DNA from: Candidatus Iainarchaeum sp. | GTDB lineage: Archaea > Iainarchaeota > Iainarchaeia > Iainarchaeales > DTGL01 | Reading direction: 5' to 3' | NCBI GenBank assembly: GCA_026396995.1 | Contig: JAPLVS010000071.1 | Coordinates: forward strand, 1-37,709 | Length of the DNA: 37,709 bases | In this document: piece by piece, positions 7,695 through 13,835 of the stretch | Layout: every line of letters starts with the position of its first letter | Position numbering within the stretch: the stretch's first letter is position 1 | Program-made: the position numbers and the translations under genes | Notes under the pieces: model-generated | The model's input: the letters and a program-made list of their open reading frames with translations, nothing else | Databases searched by the model: none | Told to the model about the DNA's origin: nothing

Positions 7695-8903
7695 TTGGAA
7701 GAATTTGATGTGATAATTATCGGCGGCAGTGTTGCAGGCCTGCGCAGTGCGGAACAGCTTGCCAAGCGCGGCCTCTCCGTGCTGTGCCTTGAACGAAAGC
7801 AGGAAATAGGCGTGCCAAAGCACTGCGGGGAAGGCCTCGGATTAGGGCATTTCAAGCGCTTGGGCTTGAAGCCTGACAAGCGCTGGTGCGCTGCGGCAAT
7901 GAAGGGTGCAATCCTTTACACTCCGACAGGGAAAAAGGTTGAAATCAAATTCGACAAAACAGTTGGCTATATCCTTGAAAGGAAGCAGTTCGAAAAATAC
8001 CTTGCAGAAAAGGCCGCAAAAGCAGGCGCTGTCACCAGGGTGCGCAGCAATGTTTCGGAGATAAAAAGGGAAAAAGGCGGGGTAAAGGTTACGGTCAAAG
8101 ACCTGTTCGAAGCCGAATACTTTGGAAAAATGCTTTTCGCGTGCGACGGCACCGCAGGGATTGCTTCGAGGAGCCTTGGATTGGAAAATTCGATTCAAGC
8201 CAGCGATTTGGATTCAGGCATCCAATACGAAATGGTCGGCATAGATTTCGACCAGCCGGACATGATTCACTTGTGGTTTGGCAACGATGTCGCGCCGCGC
8301 GGTTATGTTTGGCTGTTCCCGAAAGGCAAAAACCATGCAAACGTCGGCATAGGCATTGGCTCGCACCTGGGAAAGCCGGCAGCATTTTATTTGAACAAAT
8401 GGATTGATGCAAGGCCTGAAATAAAGAAGGGTTCCATAATGGAAGTCAATTCCGGCATCATTCCGGTGGGCGGGCTTTTGGAAAAAATGACTGCGGACAA
8501 TCTGATGCTTGTAGGCGATGCGGCGCACCAGGTGAACCCGATTCACGGCGGAGGGATGGGTTTGGCAATGGAGGCAGCGGATCTTGCAGCCGAGGTCGCA
8601 GCCAAAGCTTTCAAGAAAAACGATTTGTCCAACAGCGCATTGCAGGAATACAATTCGCGTTGGTGGGAGAAAACAGGGGTCAAACTGAAGCGCATCCTGC
8701 AAATCCGTTACATGATGGAATCGCTTTCGGACAAGGATTATGAGGCCCTTGCGGAAAACTTCACAGGCGAAGAGATAATGAAACTGCAGGGCGGTTCTTT
8801 GGGTGAATCGGCAAAACTCGTCACCACAAAACTCATAAGAAAGCCAGGCTTAATGAAATTAATGCTGAAATATTTGGCGCCGAAAGAAGGCAGAGGCAAA
8901 TAA
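7695..8903 (+). CDS. Digeranylgeranylglycerophospholipid reductase-type FAD enzyme
   Basis: A 402-residue flavoprotein of the geranylgeranyl reductase family, which saturates isoprenoid chains of archaeal ether lipids at the membrane surface. Residues 5-34 form the Rossmann FAD site (IIIGGSVAG and a terminal ER pair). PKHCGEG at 41-47 carries the Cys conserved in archaeal members. DGTAG is at 151-155, YVWLFPKG at 204-211 matches the family Y-x-W-x-F-P motif, and GDAAHQVNPIHGGGMG at 274-289 is the second FAD-binding segment. Length is typical (about 390-410). The TTG start follows GGTG at the usual distance, and an ACTTTTAAT TATA-like element lies near 7655. The true substrate could be another polyprenyl compound, but the lipid role is the standard one. 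Confidence 0.88.
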   Translation: MEEFDVIIIGGSVAGLRSAEQLAKRGLSVLCLERKQEIGVPKHCGEGLGLGHFKRLGLKPDKRWCAAAMKGAILYTPTGKKVEIKFDKTVGYILERKQFEKYLAEKAAKAGAVTRVRSNVSEIKREKGGVKVTVKDLFEAEYFGKMLFACDGTAGIASRSLGLENSIQASDLDSGIQYEMVGIDFDQPDMIHLWFGNDVAPRGYVWLFPKGKNHANVGIGIGSHLGKPAAFYLNKWIDARPEIKKGSIMEVNSGIIPVGGLLEKMTADNLMLVGDAAHQVNPIHGGGMGLAMEAADLAAEVAAKAFKKNDLSNSALQEYNSRWWEKTGVKLKRILQIRYMMESLSDKDYEALAENFTGEEIMKLQGGSLGESAKLVTTKLIRKPGLMKLMLKYLAPKEGRGK

Positions 8904-8953
8904 CCGCTTTCGGCTCCCTGTTGTTTGCGGAAATTCACTTTCTGCCCAGAAAA

Positions 8954-8965
8954 GATTAAATACTT
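8954..8965 (+). promoter_or_regulatory. TATA element of the basic coiled-coil orphan
   Basis: GATTAAATACTT lies about 36 bases before the ATG at 8996. A perfect GGTGAT ribosome binding site is at 8984-8989. Confidence 0.5.
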
Positions 8966-8995
8966 AAAAGCTCCAATAATTATGGTGATGTTCAC

Positions 8996-9460
8996 ATGGC
9001 GGGACCAGAAAGGCCGAAAGGTAGAGTCCGTACTTTTGTAAAAAATAAGGCAAAGAGAGCAACAGGTTTTGTTTATGGGAAAATACCTGAAAAAGCAAGG
9101 CTGGCAATCGCCAGGAGAAAGGTGGCAAGGAGCCAGAGAACGAAAATTCGCCAACTCGCCAAAGAACTGAGAGGTCTGGAAAGACAGATCCGAGCTTGGC
9201 AAAGGACTGCCGATGAAGACAGGGCCAATCTGGTTCGTTTCCAAAAACGCTCCCTTAAATCGTTTGAAAAAGGCTATGCCGATCGCAATCCGCAAGACGT
9301 AAAAGATGCCCTCTGTGCCGGGTGTGAGCGTAAGGGCGATGCCTCAGAAGCACAAGCAGCCAAGCTCCAAGGCGAATTGAGGGCATTGTGGACACAGCGT
9401 GAAAATCTCAGGTATGCCCTTGGGATCGGTAAGAGACAGCCAGTCGCCACAAAAAAGTAA
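8996..9460 (+). CDS. Basic helical orphan protein
   Basis: A 154-residue, strongly basic, mostly helical protein that I do not recognise. The N-terminal 70 residues are rich in Arg and Lys, and the middle (about 50-90) has heptad-like spacing suggesting a coiled coil. A single CAGC (Cys-x-x-Cys) motif occurs near residue 107, and there is no signal peptide or membrane segment. The signals around it are excellent (TATA at 8954, GGTGAT, ATG, and a terminator-like hairpin after the stop), so it is very likely expressed on its own. The charge suggests nucleic acid or ribosome binding, but that is only inference. Other basic orphans of similar style occur at 12380, 18096 and 21525. Confidence 0.65.
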   Translation: MAGPERPKGRVRTFVKNKAKRATGFVYGKIPEKARLAIARRKVARSQRTKIRQLAKELRGLERQIRAWQRTADEDRANLVRFQKRSLKSFEKGYADRNPQDVKDALCAGCERKGDASEAQAAKLQGELRALWTQRENLRYALGIGKRQPVATKK

Positions 9461-9471
9461 CTCAATTCTCA

Positions 9472-9498
9472 GGCAGGCACAGCCTGCCATCTTTCCTT
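9472..9498 (+). terminator. Hairpin plus T-rich tail after the basic orphan
   Basis: GGCAGGC and GCCTGCC form a perfect 7-bp stem with an ACA loop (9472-9488), followed by a T-rich tract. It lies 12 bases after the stop codon at 9460 and before the next promoter. Confidence 0.5.
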
Positions 9499-9536
9499 TT
9501 TCTTCTATTCAAAGGCATTTCCTTTTATTCCTTTAA

Positions 9537-9935
9537 ATGCATTGTTTTCCTATGCAAAAACATCACTCCGGCATGCAGGAAAAGGCAAAGCACACCTTCG
9601 AACTGCCGAATTTGACGCTTTCACTGCAATTGCGCGAACTGGAGCCATTTGTGAGAGGCTCTGTTATCGAAAAGGCCCAGGACCTGGAAAAAGGATGGCT
9701 GAAACTGCGCCTTAAAACAGCCGCAGGCTCCAAGGATTTGGTCTTCTCGCCGAACGCATTTTTTATGGCAGAATACAGGGCGGACGCAAAACAGCAAAGC
9801 TCAGGCTTCGGCGCATTCCTGAAAAAATCGCTTGCAGGCAAAAGAATAATTGCCTTAAAGCAAATGGAAGCCGAGCGCATTGTTTCATTCGAATTCGAGG
9901 ATTTTTCCCTTGTGGCCCGCCAGGCAGGGGCCTGA
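9537..9935 (+). CDS. NFACT (RqcH/NEMF/FbpA) N-terminal domain, 5' half of split gene
   Basis: Up to 132 residues matching the N-terminal NFACT-N domain of the RqcH/NEMF/FbpA family, which recognises stalled 50S subunits with peptidyl-tRNA and can add C-terminal tails to the nascent chain. Visible matches are the LQLRELEPFVRGSVIEK start (family form: L-x-E-L-x-x-x-x-G-x-x-I-x-K), the FLKKSLAGKRI motif (family L-R-K-x-L-x-G-x-x-I), and ERIVSFEFEDF. It stops at a TGA at 9933-9935 where the family would continue, and the rest follows in the -1 frame, so this looks like a frameshift in a G4 run at 9927-9930. The start is unclear: ATGs at 9537, 9552 and 9573 are in frame, and a CTTTAAATG TATA-like element at 9530-9538 favours 9552 or 9573. 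Confidence 0.7.
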   Translation: MHCFPMQKHHSGMQEKAKHTFELPNLTLSLQLRELEPFVRGSVIEKAQDLEKGWLKLRLKTAAGSKDLVFSPNAFFMAEYRADAKQQSSGFGAFLKKSLAGKRIIALKQMEAERIVSFEFEDFSLVARQAGA

Positions 9936-10597
9936 ACCCAGCAAGCGTTTCGTTTAAAGAATTCAAAGCGATTCTGCAGGCCAGCGAATTGGATTTGGTG
10001 CGGGCAATGCTTTCAGGCATAAATGTTCCTCCTGTGGTTGCGGAAGAGGCTTGCGCCCGCGCAGACCTTGAAAAAGGCAAGGTCGCGAAAAGCCTTTCGG
10101 AAAAAGAAATGGAAAAACTGCATTCTGTTTTGCACGGCTTTTATTCAGCAGAATTTCCCCCTGAAAAACCGTGTGTTGTCGAGCATTTGGGCAAAAAAGT
10201 GCTTCTGCCTTTCGAGCCCAAGAGCGGCATTCCGGTAATCGCAAAATTCGATTCTGTGAATGCAGGCCTGAACGAAATAATCCTTACTGGTTTCCTTACC
10301 CCGGTCCAGAAAGAGGACAAGAGGAAAATCGAACTGGAGCGCGCTGTGGCAGAGCAAAAGGAAGCACTTGCGCAGTGCGAAGCGTCAGTGATTGAAAATA
10401 AGAAAAAAGCAGAACTGATTTACAGGCATTATGCCGCCATCATGCCCGCTGTCCTGGAGTTGAGGGCCTTCTCCGAACAAAAGGAAGCAAAGCATGCCAT
10501 AAAACCGGTTATGTATAACAAGGTTTTTGGCGGAGCCCTGCTTATGCAAGCTGACTTAAAAAACAAGAAGGCACTCTTTGAACTGCCGGACGCCTGA
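9936..10597 (+). CDS. NFACT middle (HhH and coiled-coil) region, 3' half of split gene
   Basis: The frame is open well upstream of its first TTG at 9989 and contains the next part of an NFACT protein. LNPASVSFKEF and SELDLVRAMLSG match the family's N-P and D-L-V-R-A-L-A segments. The helix-hairpin-helix AEEACARADLEKGK matches A-E-E-I-C-L-R-A-G-I. A long charged helix with ELIYRHYAAIMPAV matches the family G-E-L-I-Y-x-N-Y. It ends soon after, so the C-terminal NFACT-R domain of archaeal RqcH is absent, and about 40-50 residues usually found between NFACT-N and the HhH are also missing. No strong ribosome binding site is seen before 9989. The gene is either broken, or reads as one protein through a frameshift or an assembly error. 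Confidence 0.62.
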
Positions 10598-10601
10598 TTT
10601 T

Positions 10602-10862
10602 TCAGCGTGCCAGCAGCTCTCTCTCGTCAACTATGAAGACATCGCTGACCGCAGTGACTGCGGAGTAGGAAACTTCTATCATCTTGTCATGGGCATTGAT
10701 TTTCTTGACAATCTTGCTTTCCTTGTCAAGTTCGATGAGGAGCTTCTCTATTTCCCCTGTCCTCTCGTTTACCATGAGGTCGATGAGTTTTCCCACTTCG
10801 TCGCCCCTGTTGGTGATTACCCTCTTAGTTGCGAGTTGCCTGGCGATAGTGTATTTGTACAT
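10602..10862 (-). CDS. PRC-barrel domain protein
   Basis: An 86-residue protein consisting of one PRC-barrel domain, a small beta-barrel found in photosynthetic reaction centre H subunits, RimM and many stand-alone archaeal proteins. The pattern is typical: a conserved GDEVGKLIDLMVNERTGEIE turn near residues 20-39, followed by a strand-rich half with I-x-V-S-Y-x-A-V and V-x-V-x-D. Stand-alone archaeal PRC proteins have been linked to RNA metabolism and to cell division (CdpB proteins in haloarchaea). Which applies here cannot be told. The ATG has a clear AAGGTGAA ribosome binding site and a TTTATAAA TATA box at 10895-10906. It is convergent with the split NFACT gene, 4 bases apart. Confidence 0.85.
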   Translation of the reverse strand: MYKYTIARQLATKRVITNRGDEVGKLIDLMVNERTGEIEKLLIELDKESKIVKKINAHDKMIEVSYSAVTAVSDVFIVDERELLAR

Positions 10863-10894
10863 CGGTTCACCTTATTTAGTAAAACACTCCACGT

Positions 10895-10906
10895 CTTTAT
10901 AAATCT
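10895..10906 (-). promoter_or_regulatory. TATA element of the PRC-barrel gene
   Basis: On the minus strand this reads AGATTTATAAAG, about 39 bases before the ATG at 10862. TAAGGTGAA lies between at 10866-10874. It is among the clearest promoters in the window. Confidence 0.6.
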
Positions 10907-11024
10907 TACTTTGGCTCGCCTGCTACATAATGGCTTAAACCAAATGAAATGCGATTTTTAGGGCAAGCCAATGTTTAATAGGCTTTTCTTATATTTAAAC
11001 ATTACGTTTTTTGAGGTGTTTTTC

Positions 11025-11261
11025 TTGGAAAAAGAGGAAAAAAGAAGCGGAAAAAGCTTTTGGACCCCTGAAAGGATGCTTTTCGCAACCTTCCTGGTCT
11101 TGGGAATAATCGTGGGCGCAATCGTAATGCACTTTGTTGTCGAACCGATTTTAGGCAATTCAATCCGCGCGGATTTGGAAAAGAAAACCATCGAAGCAAC
11201 AGAACTGCTTGACAAGTACACGCAGTGCATGGAAGAAAAAGGCGCGGCATGCCCTAGCTGA
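11025..11261 (+). CDS. Small single-pass membrane protein
   Basis: A 78-residue orphan with a charged N-terminus (about 17 residues, Lys/Glu-rich), one transmembrane helix at about residues 18-37, and a C-terminal helical segment ending in two cysteines (C-M-E-E-K-G-A-A-C). The topology is probably N-terminus in the cytoplasm and C-terminus outside, where the two cysteines could pair. The frame extends to an ATG at 10971, but the TTG at 11025 is preferred because GAGGTG is placed at 11013-11018, and the TATA-like sequences (10969-10980 and 10989-11000) would put the transcription start downstream of 10971. I do not recognise the family. Confidence 0.6.
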   Translation: MEKEEKRSGKSFWTPERMLFATFLVLGIIVGAIVMHFVVEPILGNSIRADLEKKTIEATELLDKYTQCMEEKGAACPS

Positions 11262-11282
11262 CGATTGTAAAAACAGCAATTC

Positions 11283-11882
11283 CTATTCTTTTTTTTCAAC
11301 TATTTTTCCTTCCGGTGCTTCTTCGCTGAAGATTTGCGCCGAAAAGGTTTTGATTGTTGCATCCGGAACCTTCCATGCTTTCGCGTAAAGGCCTGCCTTT
11401 AAGCAGACCTGCTCAAGGAAGGTTTCCGCATCCCAACCGTATTCTGTTGCAACCTGCGGCAAAAGAAGGCCGGAGTTAGGGCCTTTTTCTATAATCAGGC
11501 CGTGCTCGCCGATTTTAACCGAATCAGGCAATGATTCCTTGTCGATTTTTTCAGGCGGCGTGAGTACGGAAATTTCAATCGTTATTTTTTCGAGTTCTTT
11601 CGATTTCACCTGCGGAAACCTTGGGTCCCTCAAAGCCGCGGAAATTGCAGCCTCGCCGACAGCAGTCCACAAAGGCTTTACAGGGTAAGGGAGGCCGATG
11701 CAGCCCCTGAGCTCTCCGCCAGGCTGGGAATTCAGCGTTACAAAAACGCCTCTTTTTTCCAAAAATTTTTTGTCAGGGGCCTTGTCTTGGAGCAGCGAAC
11801 CGCTTGCAAGCGCATAGGAAATGCTCTTTCTTGCCAGTTTTACCAGTTTTTCGCCTTCTTCCAGCGTTAATTTTTCTGCCAT
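11283..11882 (-). CDS. AMMECR1-domain protein
   Basis: A 199-residue protein of the AMMECR1 family. The hallmark LRGCIG motif is at residues 58-63, followed by the conserved AAISAALRDPRFPQV segment and L-P-Q-V-A-x-E-x-G-W-D-x-E-x-F-L-E-Q-V-C-x-K-A-G-L near residues 140-165. Archaeal members are about 190-200 residues, so this is full length. The biochemical role is not settled. AMMECR1 proteins are often found with MEMO1 and a radical-SAM enzyme, and recent work points to redox or modification functions with the conserved Cys. Neither partner is nearby. The ATG start has no obvious ribosome binding site; an AT-rich stretch directly upstream may hold a promoter for a leaderless mRNA. Confidence 0.88.
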   Translation of the reverse strand: MAEKLTLEEGEKLVKLARKSISYALASGSLLQDKAPDKKFLEKRGVFVTLNSQPGGELRGCIGLPYPVKPLWTAVGEAAISAALRDPRFPQVKSKELEKITIEISVLTPPEKIDKESLPDSVKIGEHGLIIEKGPNSGLLLPQVATEYGWDAETFLEQVCLKAGLYAKAWKVPDATIKTFSAQIFSEEAPEGKIVEKKE

Positions 11883-11943
11883 ACAGGCTTTATTTGTTTT
11901 CTTATTTTATTCTTATTGTGTTTTGAATGGAGCCGTGTTTTTG

Positions 11944-12378
11944 ATGGAACCGCTGGTAAGGGAAATAATCGACTTCAAGTCACTGCAGGTTTACGTCCAA
12001 TCCAGCGAAGGCAATTTGGTTGAATCCACCAAGCACTATTATTTGAATCTCGGCAAAAAACTGGGCTTGGACACGAAAACAGATATCGAGGCAAGCATTG
12101 AAAAAGTCCAGCTGCCGAAACCCCAGCTTGCATGGCTTGATGCAGGCAAGCCGGTGGTTTCCTTTTATTTCTGCTTCGGCTCGAAAGAAGAAATCCTTGC
12201 GGGCATTTTTTCATTGCTCGCCCTCAATGCGGACCTTTCAGTTCTGATGACCTCTTCGAAAGCGCGCACCTATTCCATCCAGGAAATCAAAACGCTTTTG
12301 GAAGAACCTGTCTTTTTGAACCTGACCACAAAGTTCCTTTTAATTGATATCCACAAAGAAGAATTTATAGTGATTTGA
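11944..12378 (+). CDS. Orphan protein, about 144 residues
   Basis: A hypothetical soluble alpha/beta protein of about 144 residues. The longer frame from 11821 runs through the promoter of the divergent AMMECR1 gene and is unlikely. The ATG at 11944 (or the TTG directly before it) follows a CCGTG motif and a T-rich spacer, the arrangement seen at several other starts here. The sequence has an acidic, regular pattern, with the strand-turn FYFCFGSKEEILAGIFSLLA in the middle and I-D-I-H-K-E-E-F-I at the end. No catalytic motif, signal peptide or membrane helix is seen. The next gene starts one base after its stop codon, so the two form an operon. Confidence 0.55.
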   Translation: MEPLVREIIDFKSLQVYVQSSEGNLVESTKHYYLNLGKKLGLDTKTDIEASIEKVQLPKPQLAWLDAGKPVVSFYFCFGSKEEILAGIFSLLALNADLSVLMTSSKARTYSIQEIKTLLEEPVFLNLTTKFLLIDIHKEEFIVI

Positions 12379-12379
12379 A

Positions 12380-12835
12380 ATGCCAAAACGCATAATACCC
12401 AAAAAGCCGAGGAATGAAATAAAGGCAAGGGTTGCCGCGAGAAAAAAGGCCAGACGGAAGGCTGGTGAGGCGGAATATTTGAGGGCTTTTGGCAATGTGC
12501 TCGGGAGTGCCATTTCAATGGGCGGCGTGCTGAGCAAGCTTATTTTCAAATTAGAGCGGGAGTTGGGCCCTGAGAAAGCATTGGTTGCAGAGCGCAGAAC
12601 GTATTTTTTAAGGCAGCGGAGAACAATGAAAGAGGTCAGGCTGATTATGTCAAACCTCAATCCCAAGGAAAGGGCTGAGCTGGACTCTCTGGTCAGGGCA
12701 GATTTGAAATTTGAAAGGATTGCAAAAACTGCCAGTGAGGAAGAGAGAAGGAACGCATTCGTGAACGGCTTGATTTCCGAGAGACTGATTGGAAAAGCAT
12801 TCCTAAACCTTATGACCAAAGGACTAACAAAGTGA
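12380..12835 (+). CDS. Basic helical orphan protein
   Basis: A 151-residue orphan with a very basic N-terminus (P-K-K-P-R-N and A-A-R-K-K-A-R-R-K), followed by helices with mixed charge. The ATG lies two bases after the TGA of the preceding gene, with GTGAT inside that gene's last codons acting as ribosome binding site, so translation is probably coupled. There is no signal peptide; the hydrophobic stretch near residues 35-55 is short and Gly/Ser-containing, so it may not span a membrane. Purine-rich, AGG/AGA-heavy codon use sets it apart from neighbours. A nucleic-acid-binding role is suggested only by charge. Confidence 0.55.
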   Translation: MPKRIIPKKPRNEIKARVAARKKARRKAGEAEYLRAFGNVLGSAISMGGVLSKLIFKLERELGPEKALVAERRTYFLRQRRTMKEVRLIMSNLNPKERAELDSLVRADLKFERIAKTASEEERRNAFVNGLISERLIGKAFLNLMTKGLTK

Positions 12836-12864
12836 AAAAGGAAGAGTTTGTGGTGGTGTGAGTT

Positions 12865-13185
12865 TCACAGCCACGAGTTTGTTCCTTTCAGGTATGCGAC
12901 GAAGAAGAGGAATATGATGGAGAGGGCCAGGCCTGTTTTCCAGAAGGTTTTGTTTTTTTCCCTTTTGACCAGGCTGGCCACGAGGCCATAGCTGACGCCC
13001 AAAAGCGGGCATAAAATCACAAGGAATATAAGCATGTAAACAACGATTTCGCCGATTGGCTGGCCTCCGTCAAGCAGCGGCCTTACAGCAAAAAGCGATA
13101 CGACGTATGCGGCTATCCATACCATGCTGAAAAAAAGCGACAGGCTCCCGAACTTCGCTTCATTGGCCACTATTGCCAGATTCAT
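12865..13185 (-). CDS. Small membrane protein with three predicted helices
   Basis: A 106-residue integral membrane protein. Hydrophobic segments occur at about residues 17-36, 46-70 and 84-100, separated by short loops; the second loop holds a basic K-R-E-K-N-K cluster, expected on the cytoplasmic side. I do not recognise the family and see no catalytic residues. The ATG at 13183-13185 has no ribosome binding site. On the minus strand a CTTATTAATTTT element lies about 25-30 bases upstream, so the mRNA is probably leaderless. Confidence 0.55.
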   Translation of the reverse strand: MNLAIVANEAKFGSLSLFFSMVWIAAYVVSLFAVRPLLDGGQPIGEIVVYMLIFLVILCPLLGVSYGLVASLVKREKNKTFWKTGLALSIIFLFFVAYLKGTNSWL

Positions 13186-13230
13186 GGAAATATTAGGCGC
13201 CGAAAATTAATAAGGTTTTCCCTGCGGCTT

Positions 13231-13488
13231 TTACAGGTTTTTGTACGCTTTTTTCCTGTGCCGCACCATTAAAATCGCGAGAGTGTTTTTCAGCGGATAT
13301 TTGTCAATGAAAACCCTGTAATCCCCGACCCTGAACTTGTAAAAAGTCTCGCCCTTTACTTTTTCCAGGAAAAGGCGTTCCGTGCCTGCAAGGCCGCAGA
13401 CTTTTTCAAAAATCCGTTTCGCTGTCTGCCTGTCAATGGCCTTTAAGTCCTTCCTGGCTCTGTTAGTCCAGATAATCTCAAAAGGCAT
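13231..13488 (-). CDS. relE: RelE-family mRNA interferase toxin
   Basis: An 85-residue RelE/ParE-superfamily toxin. RelE proteins bind the ribosomal A site and cut mRNA. The landmarks are the N-terminal W-T-N-R-A-R-K-D-L-K helix start, the K-F-R-V-G-D-Y-R-V-F strand pair at residues 51-60, and the C-terminal V-R-H-R-K-K-A-Y at 75-82, whose basic and aromatic residues correspond to the catalytic end of RelE. The ATG follows directly after the TAG of the antitoxin gene, so production is coupled to the antitoxin. A ParE-like gyrase poison cannot be excluded, but the RVGDYR and HRKKAY forms favour RelE. Confidence 0.85.
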   Translation of the reverse strand: MPFEIIWTNRARKDLKAIDRQTAKRIFEKVCGLAGTERLFLEKVKGETFYKFRVGDYRVFIDKYPLKNTLAILMVRHRKKAYKNL

Positions 13489-13734
13489 CTAAAGCCCCAG
13501 TTCTTCTTTTACCTGCTTTGAGGAATACGCCCTGCCTTTCCTCAGATCTTCCCTGGCCTCTTTTGCAGCTTCAATGGTTTCTTCAGCAAGCTCGAGTTCA
13601 GCTTCCTCGTCATCCCTGAACTTTTCAACAAGTTTCCTTATGACCTCGGCATAGGTTTCGCGCTCGTGCCCCTTTATCAAGTCAAGTTCGCCCTTCAAAT
13701 TTTTTGGAATCTGAATCGTAGTTGTTTCAGCCAA
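13489..13734 (-). CDS. Ribbon-helix-helix antitoxin of the RelE toxin
   Basis: An 81-residue antitoxin. The first 40 residues form a ribbon-helix-helix DNA-binding domain (TTTIQIPKNLKGEL strand and first helix, then ETYAEVIRKLVEKF). The rest is an acidic, Glu/Ala-rich helix ending in R-A-Y-S-S-K-Q-V-K-E-E-L, suited to wrap the toxin. The TTG at 13734 is chosen over the in-frame GTG at 13743 because that GTG is itself part of the GGTGAT ribosome binding site (13739-13744), which lies 4 bases before TTG. Autoregulation is likely: a TATAG-ATGG-CTATA palindrome lies between the TATA box and the start. Confidence 0.82.
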   Translation of the reverse strand: MAETTTIQIPKNLKGELDLIKGHERETYAEVIRKLVEKFRDDEEAELELAEETIEAAKEAREDLRKGRAYSSKQVKEELGL

Positions 13735-13744
13735 TATAATCACC

Positions 13745-13758
13745 TATAGATGGCTATA
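13745..13758 (-). promoter_or_regulatory. Palindromic candidate operator of the toxin-antitoxin pair
   Basis: TATAG, a 4-base spacer and CTATA form a perfect inverted repeat, located just after the TATA element (TGTATTTAAAC on the plus strand, 13765-13775) and directly before the GGTGAT site. This covers the expected transcription start, the usual place for a ribbon-helix-helix operator. Confidence 0.5.
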
Positions 13759-13835
13759 ACAAAATGTATTTAAACCGGTGTTTTTGCAGTTCCCTTTTTA
13801 ATCATTTTTTTGCGTGATATGTGTGAGAGAGTTGG

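Noticed and set aside
9921-9935. A programmed -1 frameshift site in the NFACT gene
   Set aside because: The sequence around the G4 run does not form a proper X-XXY-YYZ slippery heptamer and no downstream pseudoknot is evident; a plain indel is simpler.
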